Below, piece by piece: positions 33,944-42,049 of a stretch of DNA of 42,049 nucleotides (within the stretch, counting starts at the first letter, position 1; every line of letters starts with the position of its first letter). The DNA is from Planctomycetota bacterium (GTDB lineage: Bacteria; Planctomycetota; Phycisphaerae; Phycisphaerales; SM1A02): NCBI GenBank assembly GCA_003671055.1, contig QWPV01000017.1, forward strand, positions 1 through 42,049, written 5' to 3'. Position numbers and translations under genes: made by a program. The notes below the pieces were generated by a model. The model ran no database searches. It had not been told where the DNA came from and saw nothing but the letters and a program-made list of their open reading frames with translations.

Positions 33944-34548
33944 TTGATGCTCCCATTGCTTGCGGTTGCTTGTGGTCGGAAGTAGATGCTCGTGACAAAC
34001 TCCGCGCGCATCGATCCTTCAGGAAGATCGCTCGCCGTCGCCGCGTGCGGATCTCGCGGCGCATTGCCCTCACCAGGACGAGTCAACTTCATCGAGTGAA
34101 TACGCGCGATGCGTTCCATCTCCTCGATATCAAGGAGGAAGCGGTAGAAGTTGGAGAAGTCTCCGTCGATCGTCATGCGCAGCGGCAGCTCTTGAGCCAC
34201 TGGACTCTCGATCACCTTCTCGCCCTTCACGGAACGCACGAGCAAGTTGTGCTCTGCTGCAATCTCCGTAATGCGCTGCAGCACTGCATCGACACCTTCG
34301 CGATTGGGGAGTTTCTCGTCGAGCTTGCGCAGTTCATCCTGTCGTGCATCGATTTCGCGACCGAGGTCGCCGATGCGTTGAGTTAAGCGTGCAAGATCCG
34401 TAAGCCGGGTTCGCTTGGCTGAAATTTCCGCTTGTGCTTCGGCAATCTCCATGTTTCGCGGACGAAACACGAGGAGGTAGGACGCGAGTGGCACCGCGAC
34501 GAGCACCGCCGCGAATACCAATGTGCGTAGTGCAGATCGTTCACTCAT
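33940..34548 (-). CDS. pilO: Type IV pilus inner-membrane platform protein PilO
   Basis: 202 aa. A short cytoplasmic tail, one transmembrane helix (about 8-27), a coiled coil (about 30-78) and a ferredoxin-like domain with LPLRMTIDGDFSNFYRFLLDIEEMERI, the most conserved PilO stretch. It pairs with PilN in the periplasm to align the pilus machine. Start and stop overlap both neighbours by ATGA (34545-34548 and 33940-33943), giving strict stoichiometric coupling. Confidence 0.85.
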   Translation of the reverse strand: MSERSALRTLVFAAVLVAVPLASYLLVFRPRNMEIAEAQAEISAKRTRLTDLARLTQRIGDLGREIDARQDELRKLDEKLPNREGVDAVLQRITEIAAEHNLLVRSVKGEKVIESPVAQELPLRMTIDGDFSNFYRFLLDIEEMERIARIHSMKLTRPGEGNAPRDPHAATASDLPEGSMRAEFVTSIYFRPQATASNGSIK

Positions 34549-35360
34549 CGCCCGTCCTCCTTCGATGGTTCTTGTGTAATGAATCCCGTGGGGCTCATCG
34601 TCGTTGCCTCTTCCGCGTGATACATCGGATCGGGCAGGCTCTCGCCCTCACCTGGAGGCGCGAGTGCTGCAAGGCCGTCCCATGTGCGCGCATCGGCGTT
34701 CGATTCGATGCGCATCGAGATCTTGAAACGGCGCATCGCGCGTCCATCAAGCTCCTTCTCCTCACTCAGTTCAAGCCGAATCGACGAGAGATACGGCACT
34801 TTTCCAAGTGCGCCCATCCATCCGCTCACTGCGAGGTCATCAGGTGCAACACCTTCAGCTGAAACAAGCACGCGACGCTTCACCGCGTCTGGCTTCGCAC
34901 CGCTGGCTCCAGCATCACCAGGCTTCACCGCTTGCTTGGTCTTTGTGTCGAGCCGCTTTGGCTGCTGCGTCGGCGCGCGACGCGGTTGCTTGATTTCCTC
35001 GCTCTTCAAATCAAGCGAGAGAAGTGAGAGTCCGTCTGGCATAGTGTTCACGAGGCTCGCGAGCAACATCGAGCGCGGCACCGGTTCGATCAAGCCTCGC
35101 GCGAGTTCCGCTTTCTCGATCATCATCGAGCGCATCTCTTCGAGTCGCCACATCTCGGCGATCTCCTTTGCCGCAGACTCCGTCTCTGCATCAATCTCCA
35201 TCTGCGAGGTCCGCACATCGACCCACTGACGATTGGTAACGAAGAACGCCGCAGCAACCGCACCGATCACTACTGTGAAGAGTGCAATGCCAAAGATGCC
35301 GGTGCGACGATCGCGCCGTTCTTCGACAAAGTCCTCAGGCAAAAAACTTGAATGCGCCAA
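34545..35360 (-). CDS. pilN: Type IV pilus inner-membrane protein PilN
   Basis: 271 aa from TTG 35360. The open frame extends far upstream inside pilM, but only MAHSSFLPEDFVEERRDRR gives the usual PilN start (a LLP-like cytoplasmic tail that binds PilM), and it has AAGGA at seven bases. GTG 35381 is a second choice. A transmembrane helix (about 22-46), a coiled coil (about 48-90) and a beta-rich periplasmic domain follow; a Lys/Pro/Gln-rich insert (about 130-165) is unusual. Starts 28 bases after the pilM stop and overlaps pilO by four. Confidence 0.82.
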   Translation of the reverse strand: MAHSSFLPEDFVEERRDRRTGIFGIALFTVVIGAVAAAFFVTNRQWVDVRTSQMEIDAETESAAKEIAEMWRLEEMRSMMIEKAELARGLIEPVPRSMLLASLVNTMPDGLSLLSLDLKSEEIKQPRRAPTQQPKRLDTKTKQAVKPGDAGASGAKPDAVKRRVLVSAEGVAPDDLAVSGWMGALGKVPYLSSIRLELSEEKELDGRAMRRFKISMRIESNADARTWDGLAALAPPGEGESLPDPMYHAEEATTMSPTGFITQEPSKEDGR

Positions 35361-35388
35361 ATGCAGTTCCTTCCAAATCACGTGTCGA

Positions 35389-36651
35389 TTACAGATCGTT
35401 GGGTGCGGACGCGAGTCCACAGACGACAGCCCAACCAGGATGCGACAAACCCGAGTCTGGTAGTCCCGCAGGCGCAGGAGCATTTGTAAGAATCCGTGCG
35501 AGTGGATCACCCGCCTTCGCAGGAAGGCGAAGCGCCGCTGCGAGTTGCTGACAAAGACCAACACCGCGCGCTTCTCCACCGAGAAACACGACGCGATCGA
35601 GCGGACGATTGGGAAAAAGCGAAGTGTGATAGCGAATGCACATCGAGAGGTCATCGCTCAGCGAGTCGATCTCTTCGCGCAACGCTGCCGCAGCAACGGT
35701 GTTGTTCGACGGCGTAATCTCCGCACCCAACGCTGGTGCGCTCGAACCATCGCGGCGATCGGTTGCGACGGCCATCCCGGGATGACCGTTCGACGATTGC
35801 TCACGTTCTTGTGCATGCATCGCGGCGCGAAGCATCGCCATGCCGCCAAAATCATCGGATTGCGTAGGACACGAACGCATCGCGACCGCGTGACGCTGCG
35901 GCATGAATCCGTCAGCGAGTCGTCGTGTGCTTGCAATCATGGGCGAGACGCCCCACGCTTGCGCGAGGCATTGATCGAAGTGACGACCGCCAAGCGCAAT
36001 CCACTTCGCGAAGGCGAGATCCGCGCCATGCGCGATCGCAACCTTCGTGCCGCTCCAACCGATGTCGACATACATTGTCGTGACTGCGGAGTCTTCAATG
36101 CGTCGATGAATGTGATCAAACGCGTGCATCATCGCGGCAATCTCACTGTGGATTCCCACCACTGAGAGCTTCACTGCTTTGAAGAGGTTGATGTAGTTCA
36201 TGACATCCTCGCGACTCATCGCCATCGCGATAACTTCGACGCGTGGCTGTCCTTCGCGAGCGGTTTCGCAAACATCCACTGTGCGCACGACAAGTCCAAA
36301 TGGATCGCATTGCAATTGCATCGCCACTTGCGCGACAACACTTGCCCGCAGCGCTTCGCCATCCGCTGGAGCAACTTGATAGTGCTGTACGAGCATGTGT
36401 GAACTGAATGGCGCAACGACCACGCGGGTTCCCGCGAACTTCCCTTGCTTGAGTGCTTTCGGCAGTTCAAGAGCGAAGTGTGCAAAGCGCTCCTCCGCAC
36501 TTGATGCGCGGAGTGCGTCGGGTGTTGGGATGAAGGCAGCGGCGGTGATCGACGGCGTGTTGCCATGCGATACCTGCAGCAGCTTCAGGCCGGAGCCCCC
36601 GAAATCAGCCAAAATCGGCGCTGAGGCCGTGTTTAAGAACCCGAACTTCAT
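35389..36651 (-). CDS. pilM: Type IV pilus assembly protein PilM (actin-like ATPase)
   Basis: 420 aa from ATG 36651, which has GGAGG four bases upstream; the frame open further upstream has no domain. Actin-like motifs are visible: ILADFGGSGLKLLQV (phosphate 1), TTMYVDIGWSGTKVAIA (phosphate 2) and FLGGEARGVGLCQQLA (adenosine). PilM forms a cytoplasmic ring that binds the PilN tail. A Gly/Ser/Asn-rich insert (about 275-320) is longer than usual. It is the first gene of the pil series; the 163-base gap to hisS probably holds its promoter and includes a 6-bp hairpin at 36668-36685. Confidence 0.88.
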   Translation of the reverse strand: MKFGFLNTASAPILADFGGSGLKLLQVSHGNTPSITAAAFIPTPDALRASSAEERFAHFALELPKALKQGKFAGTRVVVAPFSSHMLVQHYQVAPADGEALRASVVAQVAMQLQCDPFGLVVRTVDVCETAREGQPRVEVIAMAMSREDVMNYINLFKAVKLSVVGIHSEIAAMMHAFDHIHRRIEDSAVTTMYVDIGWSGTKVAIAHGADLAFAKWIALGGRHFDQCLAQAWGVSPMIASTRRLADGFMPQRHAVAMRSCPTQSDDFGGMAMLRAAMHAQEREQSSNGHPGMAVATDRRDGSSAPALGAEITPSNNTVAAAALREEIDSLSDDLSMCIRYHTSLFPNRPLDRVVFLGGEARGVGLCQQLAAALRLPAKAGDPLARILTNAPAPAGLPDSGLSHPGWAVVCGLASAPNDL

Positions 36652-36667
36652 GGATCCTCCGCGTTCA

Positions 36668-36685
36668 AGCCCGGGACGACGGGCT
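36668..36685. other. Small hairpin upstream of pilM
   Basis: AGCCCG/CGGGCT with a 6-base loop, 17 bases before the pilM start codon. It could be the 3' end of the hisS transcript or part of the pilM leader; too short to decide. Confidence 0.35.
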
Positions 36686-36814
36686 CGCACGCAAAGGGTG
36701 GATCGGCTCAATCGCCGCGCACATTGCTCCATGCGGCAGGAAGTAAGGCAATTACTCCCACGGTCGCTTATCCATCCCGCGTTGCCTGCATAAGTGGAAT
36801 GTGCGGAATGGGCG

Positions 36815-38149
36815 CTACGAACCCGACGACTGACGCCGACACGCCTCGATGACCTCATCGATCGCGATCAAACGCTGTTCGCCAGTGGCGAGATCCTTCA
36901 ACGCAACGCGGCCTTCCGCGATCTCTGCGCCGAGAATGACTGCAAATCGCGCGCGTGCCTTCGCTGCGTCGCTGAGAAGTTTTCCAACATTGCGCGTCAC
37001 TTTGTAACTCGTGCGCGTGTGAAGTTGCGCTGCACGCATTTGACGGACGAGTGGTGCGACATGCGCATCTGCATCCCCACCCGCTGAAATCACGTACGCG
37101 TCAGGTTGCGGCAAGCACGTTGCAGGATCCTTTGGAAGGAGCCCGCGGTCGTTCAACACATTCGCAAGCACGACGTCTCCCATGCCGAATCCGCACGCCG
37201 GCATCTTTGGGCCACCGAAGAGTTCGACAAGTCCGTCGTAGCGGCCGCCACCAGCGATCGCGCGTTCAGCACCTGAAATCTCGTGGATTTCGAACACCGT
37301 GCCTGTGTAGTACGCAAGGCCTCGCACGATGCCGACATCGACAGTGCACCATTCAAGAATGCCTGCGCTCGCGGCTGCAACGCGAAGTTCATCGAGTGCG
37401 CTGAACGCTTCCGCGTCGACCCCGATGGACTTCGCAAGCGCATCAAGTGGTTCCGAGAGCGGCTGCGTCGCGCGCGCGACAGCATCGAAACGCTGCACTG
37501 CTTCGACGGAAAGCCCGAGCGCTTCGGCGCGGCGTTGGAATTCCGCAAGTTCAAGTTTGTCGCGACGGTCGAGCAGCGTCATCGCGTCGCTCGCCTTCTC
37601 TGCAGGAACGCCGAGCGCTGCGAGCACTCGACTGATCACGACGCGATGCGACACGCGCACCTGCACATCGCGTGCAGTGAGACCGAGTCGTTCAAGCGCG
37701 AGAATCGCAACGCCAATGACTTCGACATCGATCGCAGCGCCTTCGAGTCCGAGCAAATCAATGTTCCACTGACCAAACTCTCGAAGCCTTCCACGCTGCG
37801 GACGTTCCGCGCGAAACATATTCGGCATCGCAAACCACTTCACTGGTGTTGGAAGTCCGCCAGCCTTCGCAGCAACCATGCGCGCAAGCGTTGGCGTGAA
37901 CTCAGGGCGAAGCGCGTAATCATTCTCGCCGCCCGCGCGACGGAACGAAAACAGTTCACTCACAATGCCATCGCCGCTCTTGGCGGTGTAGAGCTCGAGG
38001 TGCTCAAAGGTCGGTCCTTCGATTTCATCAAAGCCAAAGTCGATCGATGCACTCCGCCACGCTTGTTCAATGCGACGACGCAGCGCAAGATCGGTGGGAT
38101 AGAAGTCGCGAGTCCCTTTTGGCGCCTGAAATGAACGCTCCAGATTCAC
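36815..38149 (-). CDS. hisS: Histidyl-tRNA synthetase
   Basis: 444 aa. Class II synthetase motifs: APKGTRDFYP at the N-terminus, motif 2 FRAERPQRGRLREFGQWNID, the histidine-specific GLAYYTGTVFEIH and GGRYDGL, and a C-terminal anticodon-binding domain. It charges tRNA-His. The start is probably GTG 38149, which overlaps the stop of the mutase gene by GTGA; GTG 38152 one codon earlier is also possible. Translational coupling to a mutase gene is odd for a housekeeping enzyme and may just reflect compact packing. Confidence 0.95.
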   Translation of the reverse strand: MNLERSFQAPKGTRDFYPTDLALRRRIEQAWRSASIDFGFDEIEGPTFEHLELYTAKSGDGIVSELFSFRRAGGENDYALRPEFTPTLARMVAAKAGGLPTPVKWFAMPNMFRAERPQRGRLREFGQWNIDLLGLEGAAIDVEVIGVAILALERLGLTARDVQVRVSHRVVISRVLAALGVPAEKASDAMTLLDRRDKLELAEFQRRAEALGLSVEAVQRFDAVARATQPLSEPLDALAKSIGVDAEAFSALDELRVAAASAGILEWCTVDVGIVRGLAYYTGTVFEIHEISGAERAIAGGGRYDGLVELFGGPKMPACGFGMGDVVLANVLNDRGLLPKDPATCLPQPDAYVISAGGDADAHVAPLVRQMRAAQLHTRTSYKVTRNVGKLLSDAAKARARFAVILGAEIAEGRVALKDLATGEQRLIAIDEVIEACRRQSSGS

Positions 38150-39819
38150 CACTCGGGTCCGCCCGAGTACCGACCATAAATGTCAGCCATCGCCTGCACC
38201 ATTTCGCCGAGCGTGCACTTTGCGTGGGCCGCAGCGACGAGTGATGGCATGACATTCTCGCCCTTGCGTGCGGCTACGCGGATCGCGTCAATCGATCGCG
38301 CAACGCCATCACGATCGCGCAGGCGACGGAACTCTGTGAGACGCTTGCATTGTTCCACTTCCACATCGTGCGGGATCTGCAAGATCTCAACTTGATGATC
38401 GTGATTGCCATCGGTGTACGCATTCACGCCGACAGTAATGCGATCCCCTGCTTCCATCTCTTGACCGAATCGGTAGCTCGCTTCAGCAATCGCGCGACGG
38501 AAATAGCCGCGATGCACGCCCGCAACCACGCCGCCCATGTCGTCGATCTCTCGGATCATCGCTTGCGCATCAGCCTCCATGCGATCGGTGAGCGCTTCGA
38601 CAAACCACGACCCACCGAGTGGATCAACGGTGCGATGCACGCCCGATTCATGTGCAACGATTTGCTGCGTGCGAAGCGCAACGCGCACCGCTGTCTCGGT
38701 TGGAAGACCGAGCGTCTCGTCCATCGAATCCGTGTGCAGACTCTGGCAACCACCGAGCACGCCAGCGAGCGCTTGAATTGCGACGCGCACGACGTTGTTC
38801 AAGGGCTGTTGTTCCGTGAGCGAACAACCTGCGGTTTGCACGTGCGTGCGCATGAGCATCGAGCGTTCGTGCTTCGCACCGAATCGATCGCGCATTGCGT
38901 GCGCCCAGATGCGACGAGCCGCGCGCAATTTGCAGATTTCCTCGAAGAATTCGTTATGGCTGTTGAAGAAGAACGACAATCGCGGCGCGAAGGTATCGAC
39001 GTCGATACCACGCTTGATGCACTCCTCGACGTACTCCATGCCGTCACGCAAGGTGAACGCAAGTTCTTGCGTCGCATTCGAGCCTGCTTCGCGAATGTGA
39101 TATCCAGAGATCGACACGGAATTCCATTTTGGCAATCGCTGCGTCGCGAATTCAATCGTGTCCACCACGAGCTTCACATGCGGCTCAGGCGGATAGATGA
39201 ATTCATTTTGCGCATGGAACTCTTTGAGAATGTCATTCTGCAGTGTGCCGCCGAGTTCCGTCCACGGAATACCGCGCTCTTCAGCCATCGCGAGATACAT
39301 CGCCCAGATCACTGCGGCTGGCGCGTTGATCGTTTGCGAGACCGTGACTTCGCCGATCGGAATGTCCGCGTACAAGCGATGCATGTCATCGATCGTGGAA
39401 ATCGCGACGCCGCATCGGCCAACCTCGCCTGCCGAAAGCGCGTCGTCTGAATCGCGTCCCATGAGCGTGGGCAAATCGAATGCGGTGGAGAGCCCGGTGT
39501 TCGCCTTCGTGCCCTGCGTGTTGCTCAAGAGATACTTGAATCGCTTGTTGGTGTCGTCAGCAGATCCGAAGCCTGCAAACTGTCGCATGGTCCAGAGGCG
39601 CGAGCGATACATCGTCTTGTGGACGCCGCGCGTGAATGGAAATTTGCCAGGCTCGCCGATGCGCGCGTGCGCCTTGGTTGGGTCCTTCACATCGCACGTG
39701 ACAACTGTCTCGGGTCCGTATCGCTCTTCAACGGCGTAGCCTGAGAGCGTGACCGTTTCAGGGTCGACACGGGGTTTGGTCGATTCGGGCGAGGCGGCAG
39801 ATTTGGAAGTCGTACTCAT
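38146..39819 (-). CDS. icmA: B12-dependent acyl-CoA mutase large subunit (isobutyryl-CoA mutase-like)
   Basis: 557 aa from ATG 39819 (ten extra residues upstream are possible). It is the barrel domain of methylmalonyl-CoA mutase family enzymes: KTMYRSRLWTMRQ, AFDLPTLMG, GTLQNDILKEF, SISGYHIREAG with catalytic His241, and CQSLHTDSMDET. The residue matching substrate-binding Tyr89 of methylmalonyl-CoA mutase is Phe81, and the one matching Arg207 is Gln204, the pair found in isobutyryl-CoA mutases, which interconvert isobutyryl- and n-butyryl-CoA. The C-terminal B12-binding domain is absent; the B12-binding/GTPase protein at 10594-11706 probably supplies it. The gene lies downstream of 3-hydroxybutyryl-CoA dehydrogenase, in keeping with four-carbon acyl-CoA metabolism. 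Confidence 0.9.
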   Translation of the reverse strand: MSTTSKSAASPESTKPRVDPETVTLSGYAVEERYGPETVVTCDVKDPTKAHARIGEPGKFPFTRGVHKTMYRSRLWTMRQFAGFGSADDTNKRFKYLLSNTQGTKANTGLSTAFDLPTLMGRDSDDALSAGEVGRCGVAISTIDDMHRLYADIPIGEVTVSQTINAPAAVIWAMYLAMAEERGIPWTELGGTLQNDILKEFHAQNEFIYPPEPHVKLVVDTIEFATQRLPKWNSVSISGYHIREAGSNATQELAFTLRDGMEYVEECIKRGIDVDTFAPRLSFFFNSHNEFFEEICKLRAARRIWAHAMRDRFGAKHERSMLMRTHVQTAGCSLTEQQPLNNVVRVAIQALAGVLGGCQSLHTDSMDETLGLPTETAVRVALRTQQIVAHESGVHRTVDPLGGSWFVEALTDRMEADAQAMIREIDDMGGVVAGVHRGYFRRAIAEASYRFGQEMEAGDRITVGVNAYTDGNHDHQVEILQIPHDVEVEQCKRLTEFRRLRDRDGVARSIDAIRVAARKGENVMPSLVAAAHAKCTLGEMVQAMADIYGRYSGGPEW

Positions 39820-39891
39820 GCGTAAAATCCTGAAGCGTGAGAATAGCACGCTCCTCCGTATAAATTCACACTTGTTGCGAGGGAACTCGCA

Positions 39892-40755
39892 CTACTTCAC
39901 GGGATACTGATACACGCCGTGCTTGGTCTTGTCGCCGAGTCGGCCCGCTTGCACCAATTGTCGAAGCAACGGGCACGGGAAAAACTTCGGATTGCCGAGT
40001 TCTCGGTACAGCACCATCATGATGTCGTGGCAGACATCGAGGCCGATGAAGTCTGCAAGCCGCAAAGGCCCCATCGGGAAATTGCATCCGAGCAGCATGA
40101 TCTGATCAATGTCCTCAGGCTTCGCAACGCCCTCCATCCATGCGTAAAACGCTTCGTTGATCATCGGCATGAGCACGCGATTGGAGACGAATCCGGCGCG
40201 ATCGTTTGCAGCAACTGGCGTCTTCCCAAGGTCGCGCGCGAGTTGCATCGTGCGCGCGGTGGTTTCCTCGGAAGTCGCGATGCCCTTGATGACTTCAACC
40301 AACTTCATCAGTGGCACAGGATTAAAAAAGTGCATGCCGATCACGCGCGACGCATCCGCACCGAGCGCACTCGCAAGATCGGTGATGGAGATGCTCGACG
40401 TGTTCGTCGCGAGCACTGCGTCCGCTTTGAACGTCGCTTGCATGCTGAGGAAGATTTTTTTCTTCACTTCAACTTGTTCGGTCGCGGCCTCGACAACCCA
40501 GTCGGCATCCTTCGCATCCGCCATCGCGGTGCAGTACGAAATCCGCGCGAGTGCTGCAGCAGAGTCTTCTGCAGAAATCTTCTGCTTCTCGACAGCACGT
40601 GCGAGCGTCTTCACGTGATACGCCTTCGCCTTCTCAAGCGCAGGCGCGTTCACATCAATCTGAAACGCGCGAATGCCTGCTTGTGCTGCGGTGAGCGCGA
40701 TACCAGAACCCATGGTTCCGGCTCCGATGATGGCGATGCTGTTGACGTGTGACAT
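39892..40755 (-). CDS. hbd: 3-hydroxybutyryl-CoA dehydrogenase
   Basis: 287 aa, usual length. NAD-binding IIGAGTMGSGIA at the N-terminus, TNTSSISI, catalytic HFFNPVP and the C-terminal GPLRLADFIGLD and TKHGVYQYP motifs. It interconverts 3-hydroxybutyryl-CoA and acetoacetyl-CoA with NAD(P). Together with the thiolase at 21459-22646 and the mutase just downstream (72-base gap) it fits a route for butyryl- and isobutyryl-CoA. Start ATG 40755 with GAGAG upstream. Confidence 0.95.
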   Translation of the reverse strand: MSHVNSIAIIGAGTMGSGIALTAAQAGIRAFQIDVNAPALEKAKAYHVKTLARAVEKQKISAEDSAAALARISYCTAMADAKDADWVVEAATEQVEVKKKIFLSMQATFKADAVLATNTSSISITDLASALGADASRVIGMHFFNPVPLMKLVEVIKGIATSEETTARTMQLARDLGKTPVAANDRAGFVSNRVLMPMINEAFYAWMEGVAKPEDIDQIMLLGCNFPMGPLRLADFIGLDVCHDIMMVLYRELGNPKFFPCPLLRQLVQAGRLGDKTKHGVYQYPVK

Positions 40756-40803
40756 GGGAATCTCTCAAGAAATGGAGGATCGAGAATGTAGCAGGTGCGA
40801 TGG

Positions 40804-41721
40804 TTACACCGAATCGATATCAAGTCCGATGTCAGTCCATCGAACGGAGTGCGTGAGCGCGCCGACAGAGATGCGATCCACGCCTGTCTGCGCAATTGCA
40901 CGCACGGTTTCGAGGCGAACGCCGCCGGATGCTTCGAGTTGAAGTGAAGGTTGCAATTGGTTTCGTCGTGCGACTGCTTCACGAAGATCGATCACGGAGA
41001 AGTTGTCGACGAGCACAATGTCGAGCACGCCAATGGGGAGTTGAAGTAGCGCGTCGAGTTGCTCGAGCGAATCCACTTCGCAGCAGATGAACTGGGGCGC
41101 GAGTCCGAATGGTGGATGCGTCCGTGCGTGCGTCGATAGGTTGGAAACCATCGCGGCGATTTCACGAGGGATCAAGCCTGCGAGATGATTGTCCTTGAGA
41201 AGCACCGCATCGTGAAGACCGAGTCGATGCGTTACGCCGCCCCCGCATTGCACGGCGTACTTCTGCAGCATGCGAAGACCAGGGAGCGTCTTGCGCGTGT
41301 CGAGAATTTTCGCGGAGGTTCCGTCGACTGCATCGACGTACGACCGAGTGATCGACGCCGTTGCGCACGCGAGCCCGAGCAAGTTCAGCAACACGCGCTC
41401 GATGCTGAGAATCGAGTGCAGCGGCCCTTCAACTCCTCCGAGTACCGCGCCAGCCTCAACGCGCGTTCCGTCGCAAAGCGCGCCTTCAATGACGCGCACT
41501 CGAGGAACCCGCTTCGCAAGCAGTTCGATGATCCCGACTCCCGCGAGCGTCATGGATTCCCGTGTTCGAACAACCGCGCGGCCGAGTTTCGCGGGATCAA
41601 GGGCGAGCGTGCTCGTGATGTCCTGAAGTGCGCCATCCTCCGCAAGCGCGAGGTCAATCACAGCCGCAAGGCTTGGTGCGACATCAACTTTGAAGCTGAG
41701 AGGTGAATTTGGGACAGGCAC
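40804..41721 (-). CDS. nadC: Nicotinate-nucleotide pyrophosphorylase (carboxylating)
   Basis: 305 aa. Conserved parts: AEDGALQDITS at the N-terminus, LNLLGLACATASITR, LDTRKTLPGLR, KYAVQCGGGVTHRLGLHDAVLLKDNH (read in pieces), EVDSLEQL, LVDNFS and EASGGV. It converts quinolinate and PRPP to nicotinate mononucleotide in NAD synthesis. The start is GTG 41721 with AGGA seven bases upstream. It is 48 bases upstream of hbd on the same strand and may be cotranscribed, without an evident functional link. Confidence 0.95.
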   Translation of the reverse strand: MPVPNSPLSFKVDVAPSLAAVIDLALAEDGALQDITSTLALDPAKLGRAVVRTRESMTLAGVGIIELLAKRVPRVRVIEGALCDGTRVEAGAVLGGVEGPLHSILSIERVLLNLLGLACATASITRSYVDAVDGTSAKILDTRKTLPGLRMLQKYAVQCGGGVTHRLGLHDAVLLKDNHLAGLIPREIAAMVSNLSTHARTHPPFGLAPQFICCEVDSLEQLDALLQLPIGVLDIVLVDNFSVIDLREAVARRNQLQPSLQLEASGGVRLETVRAIAQTGVDRISVGALTHSVRWTDIGLDIDSV

Positions 41722-41783
41722 ACTCGCATCCTACGGGCTTCCAATTCACCTCGAAAGGCTGTGGATTGCCGCAAGCTTTCCGC

Positions 41784-42049
41784 ATGAAACCGATCCTGCT
41801 CTGCGTCTATGTTCACGTGAGCCAAGCAACCGTGTGGACTGCCATTACGACGATCGAGGATTGTCACCTGCGCCTTCCCGAAGTGAAGAAGATCGAGATG
41901 CTCACGGACGCCGCCATCGGCTCGACACCCGCTGGCGCGATACTCCGCGTTAAGCCGCATGCCAGCGGCACGACGCTAGAGCAGGAGTTCCATGCGCGCG
42001 CTCTGGGCATCGCGGCGAAAATCATGGCAGTGATCATGATTCCACTGAT
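41784..42049 (+). CDS. SRPBCC-like (polyketide cyclase/START fold) protein, 5' part
   Basis: The frame starts at ATG 41784 and runs without a stop to the window edge (88 codons). KPILLCVYVHVSQATVWTAIT resembles the first strand and helix of SRPBCC proteins, followed by KKIEMLTDAAIG. It then passes quickly to SGTTLEQEFHARALGIAAKIM, which in homologues lies near the end of the domain, about 60 residues later. This suggests an internal deletion or a shortened fold. Divergent from nadC across 62 bases. Function unknown. Confidence 0.6.
   Translation, partial: MKPILLCVYVHVSQATVWTAITTIEDCHLRLPEVKKIEMLTDAAIGSTPAGAILRVKPHASGTTLEQEFHARALGIAAKIMAVIMIPL

Noticed and set aside
34401-34413. TAAGCCGGGTTCG, similar to a conserved stretch of RNase P RNA
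   Set aside because: It lies inside pilO coding sequence and no other RNase P element is near.
1-42049. Search by eye for tRNA, rRNA, CRISPR arrays, IS ends and attachment sites
   Set aside because: No cloverleaf with a GTTCRANNC arm, no regularly spaced repeats, and no transposase or integrase reading frame was found.

Overview
This 42 kb window is dense, GC-rich (roughly 58-60 percent by eye), single-copy chromosomal DNA. I see no tRNA, rRNA, insertion sequence, prophage or CRISPR array. The gene set points to a planctomycete, probably of the Phycisphaerae. The signs are a Ser/Thr kinase fused to a WD40-like propeller next to a TIGR02999-type ECF sigma factor, a CxxC...CPEC zinc-ribbon membrane protein, a DUF1573-like surface protein, a tricorn protease, a B12-dependent ribonucleotide reductase and a stand-alone LigD-N domain protein. 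The taxonomic call is inference from gene families.

Layout. 1-630: 3' end of nrdJ. 631-1186: no credible gene, but a run of hairpins ending in a strong intrinsic terminator, a candidate structured RNA. 1268-5724: a SET-domain methyltransferase overlapping by ATGA a very large adenylation/carrier protein with a six-helix, three-part left-handed beta-helix tail (the epsilon-polylysine-synthetase architecture). 5826-9722 (minus): ECF sigma factor then kinase. 9863-12346 (plus): a two-helix membrane protein, a B12-binding domain fused to a MeaB-like GTPase, and a UPF0316 membrane protein. 12359-16842 (minus): a CxxC protein, MmgE/PrpD, a zinc-ribbon membrane protein, a ribokinase-like kinase and a small membrane ORF with an in-frame TAG. 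16920-21325 (minus): fructose-1,6-bisphosphatase overlapping a tricorn protease. 21459-22646 (plus): thiolase. 22663-27685: DUF1573-like protein, ahcY, a divergent triple CCxxC exported protein, an ArsR-methyltransferase fusion and a TPR lipoprotein. 27787-28766 (plus): LigD-N-like and DUF456 proteins. 28741-41721 (minus): aminotransferase, FAD monooxygenase, a type IV pilus/type II secretion block (pilM-N-O-P-like-B), hisS, a B12 acyl-CoA mutase, 3-hydroxybutyryl-CoA dehydrogenase and nadC. 41784-end (plus): an incomplete SRPBCC-like gene.

How the genes work together. Thiolase, 3-hydroxybutyryl-CoA dehydrogenase, the mutase, the B12/GTPase fusion and PrpD suggest short acyl-CoA metabolism. 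The mutase has the Phe/Gln pair typical of isobutyryl-CoA mutase rather than the Tyr/Arg pair of methylmalonyl-CoA mutase, and its B12-binding and G-protein parts sit on a separate polypeptide 27 kb away, as if an IcmF had been split. ahcY and the divergent CCxxC gene share a perfect 6-5-6 palindrome; the nearby ArsR-methyltransferase fusion resembles SahR and is the obvious candidate to bind it. The pil genes form a tightly coupled operon. The most novel-looking unit is the SET/polylysine-synthetase-like pair.
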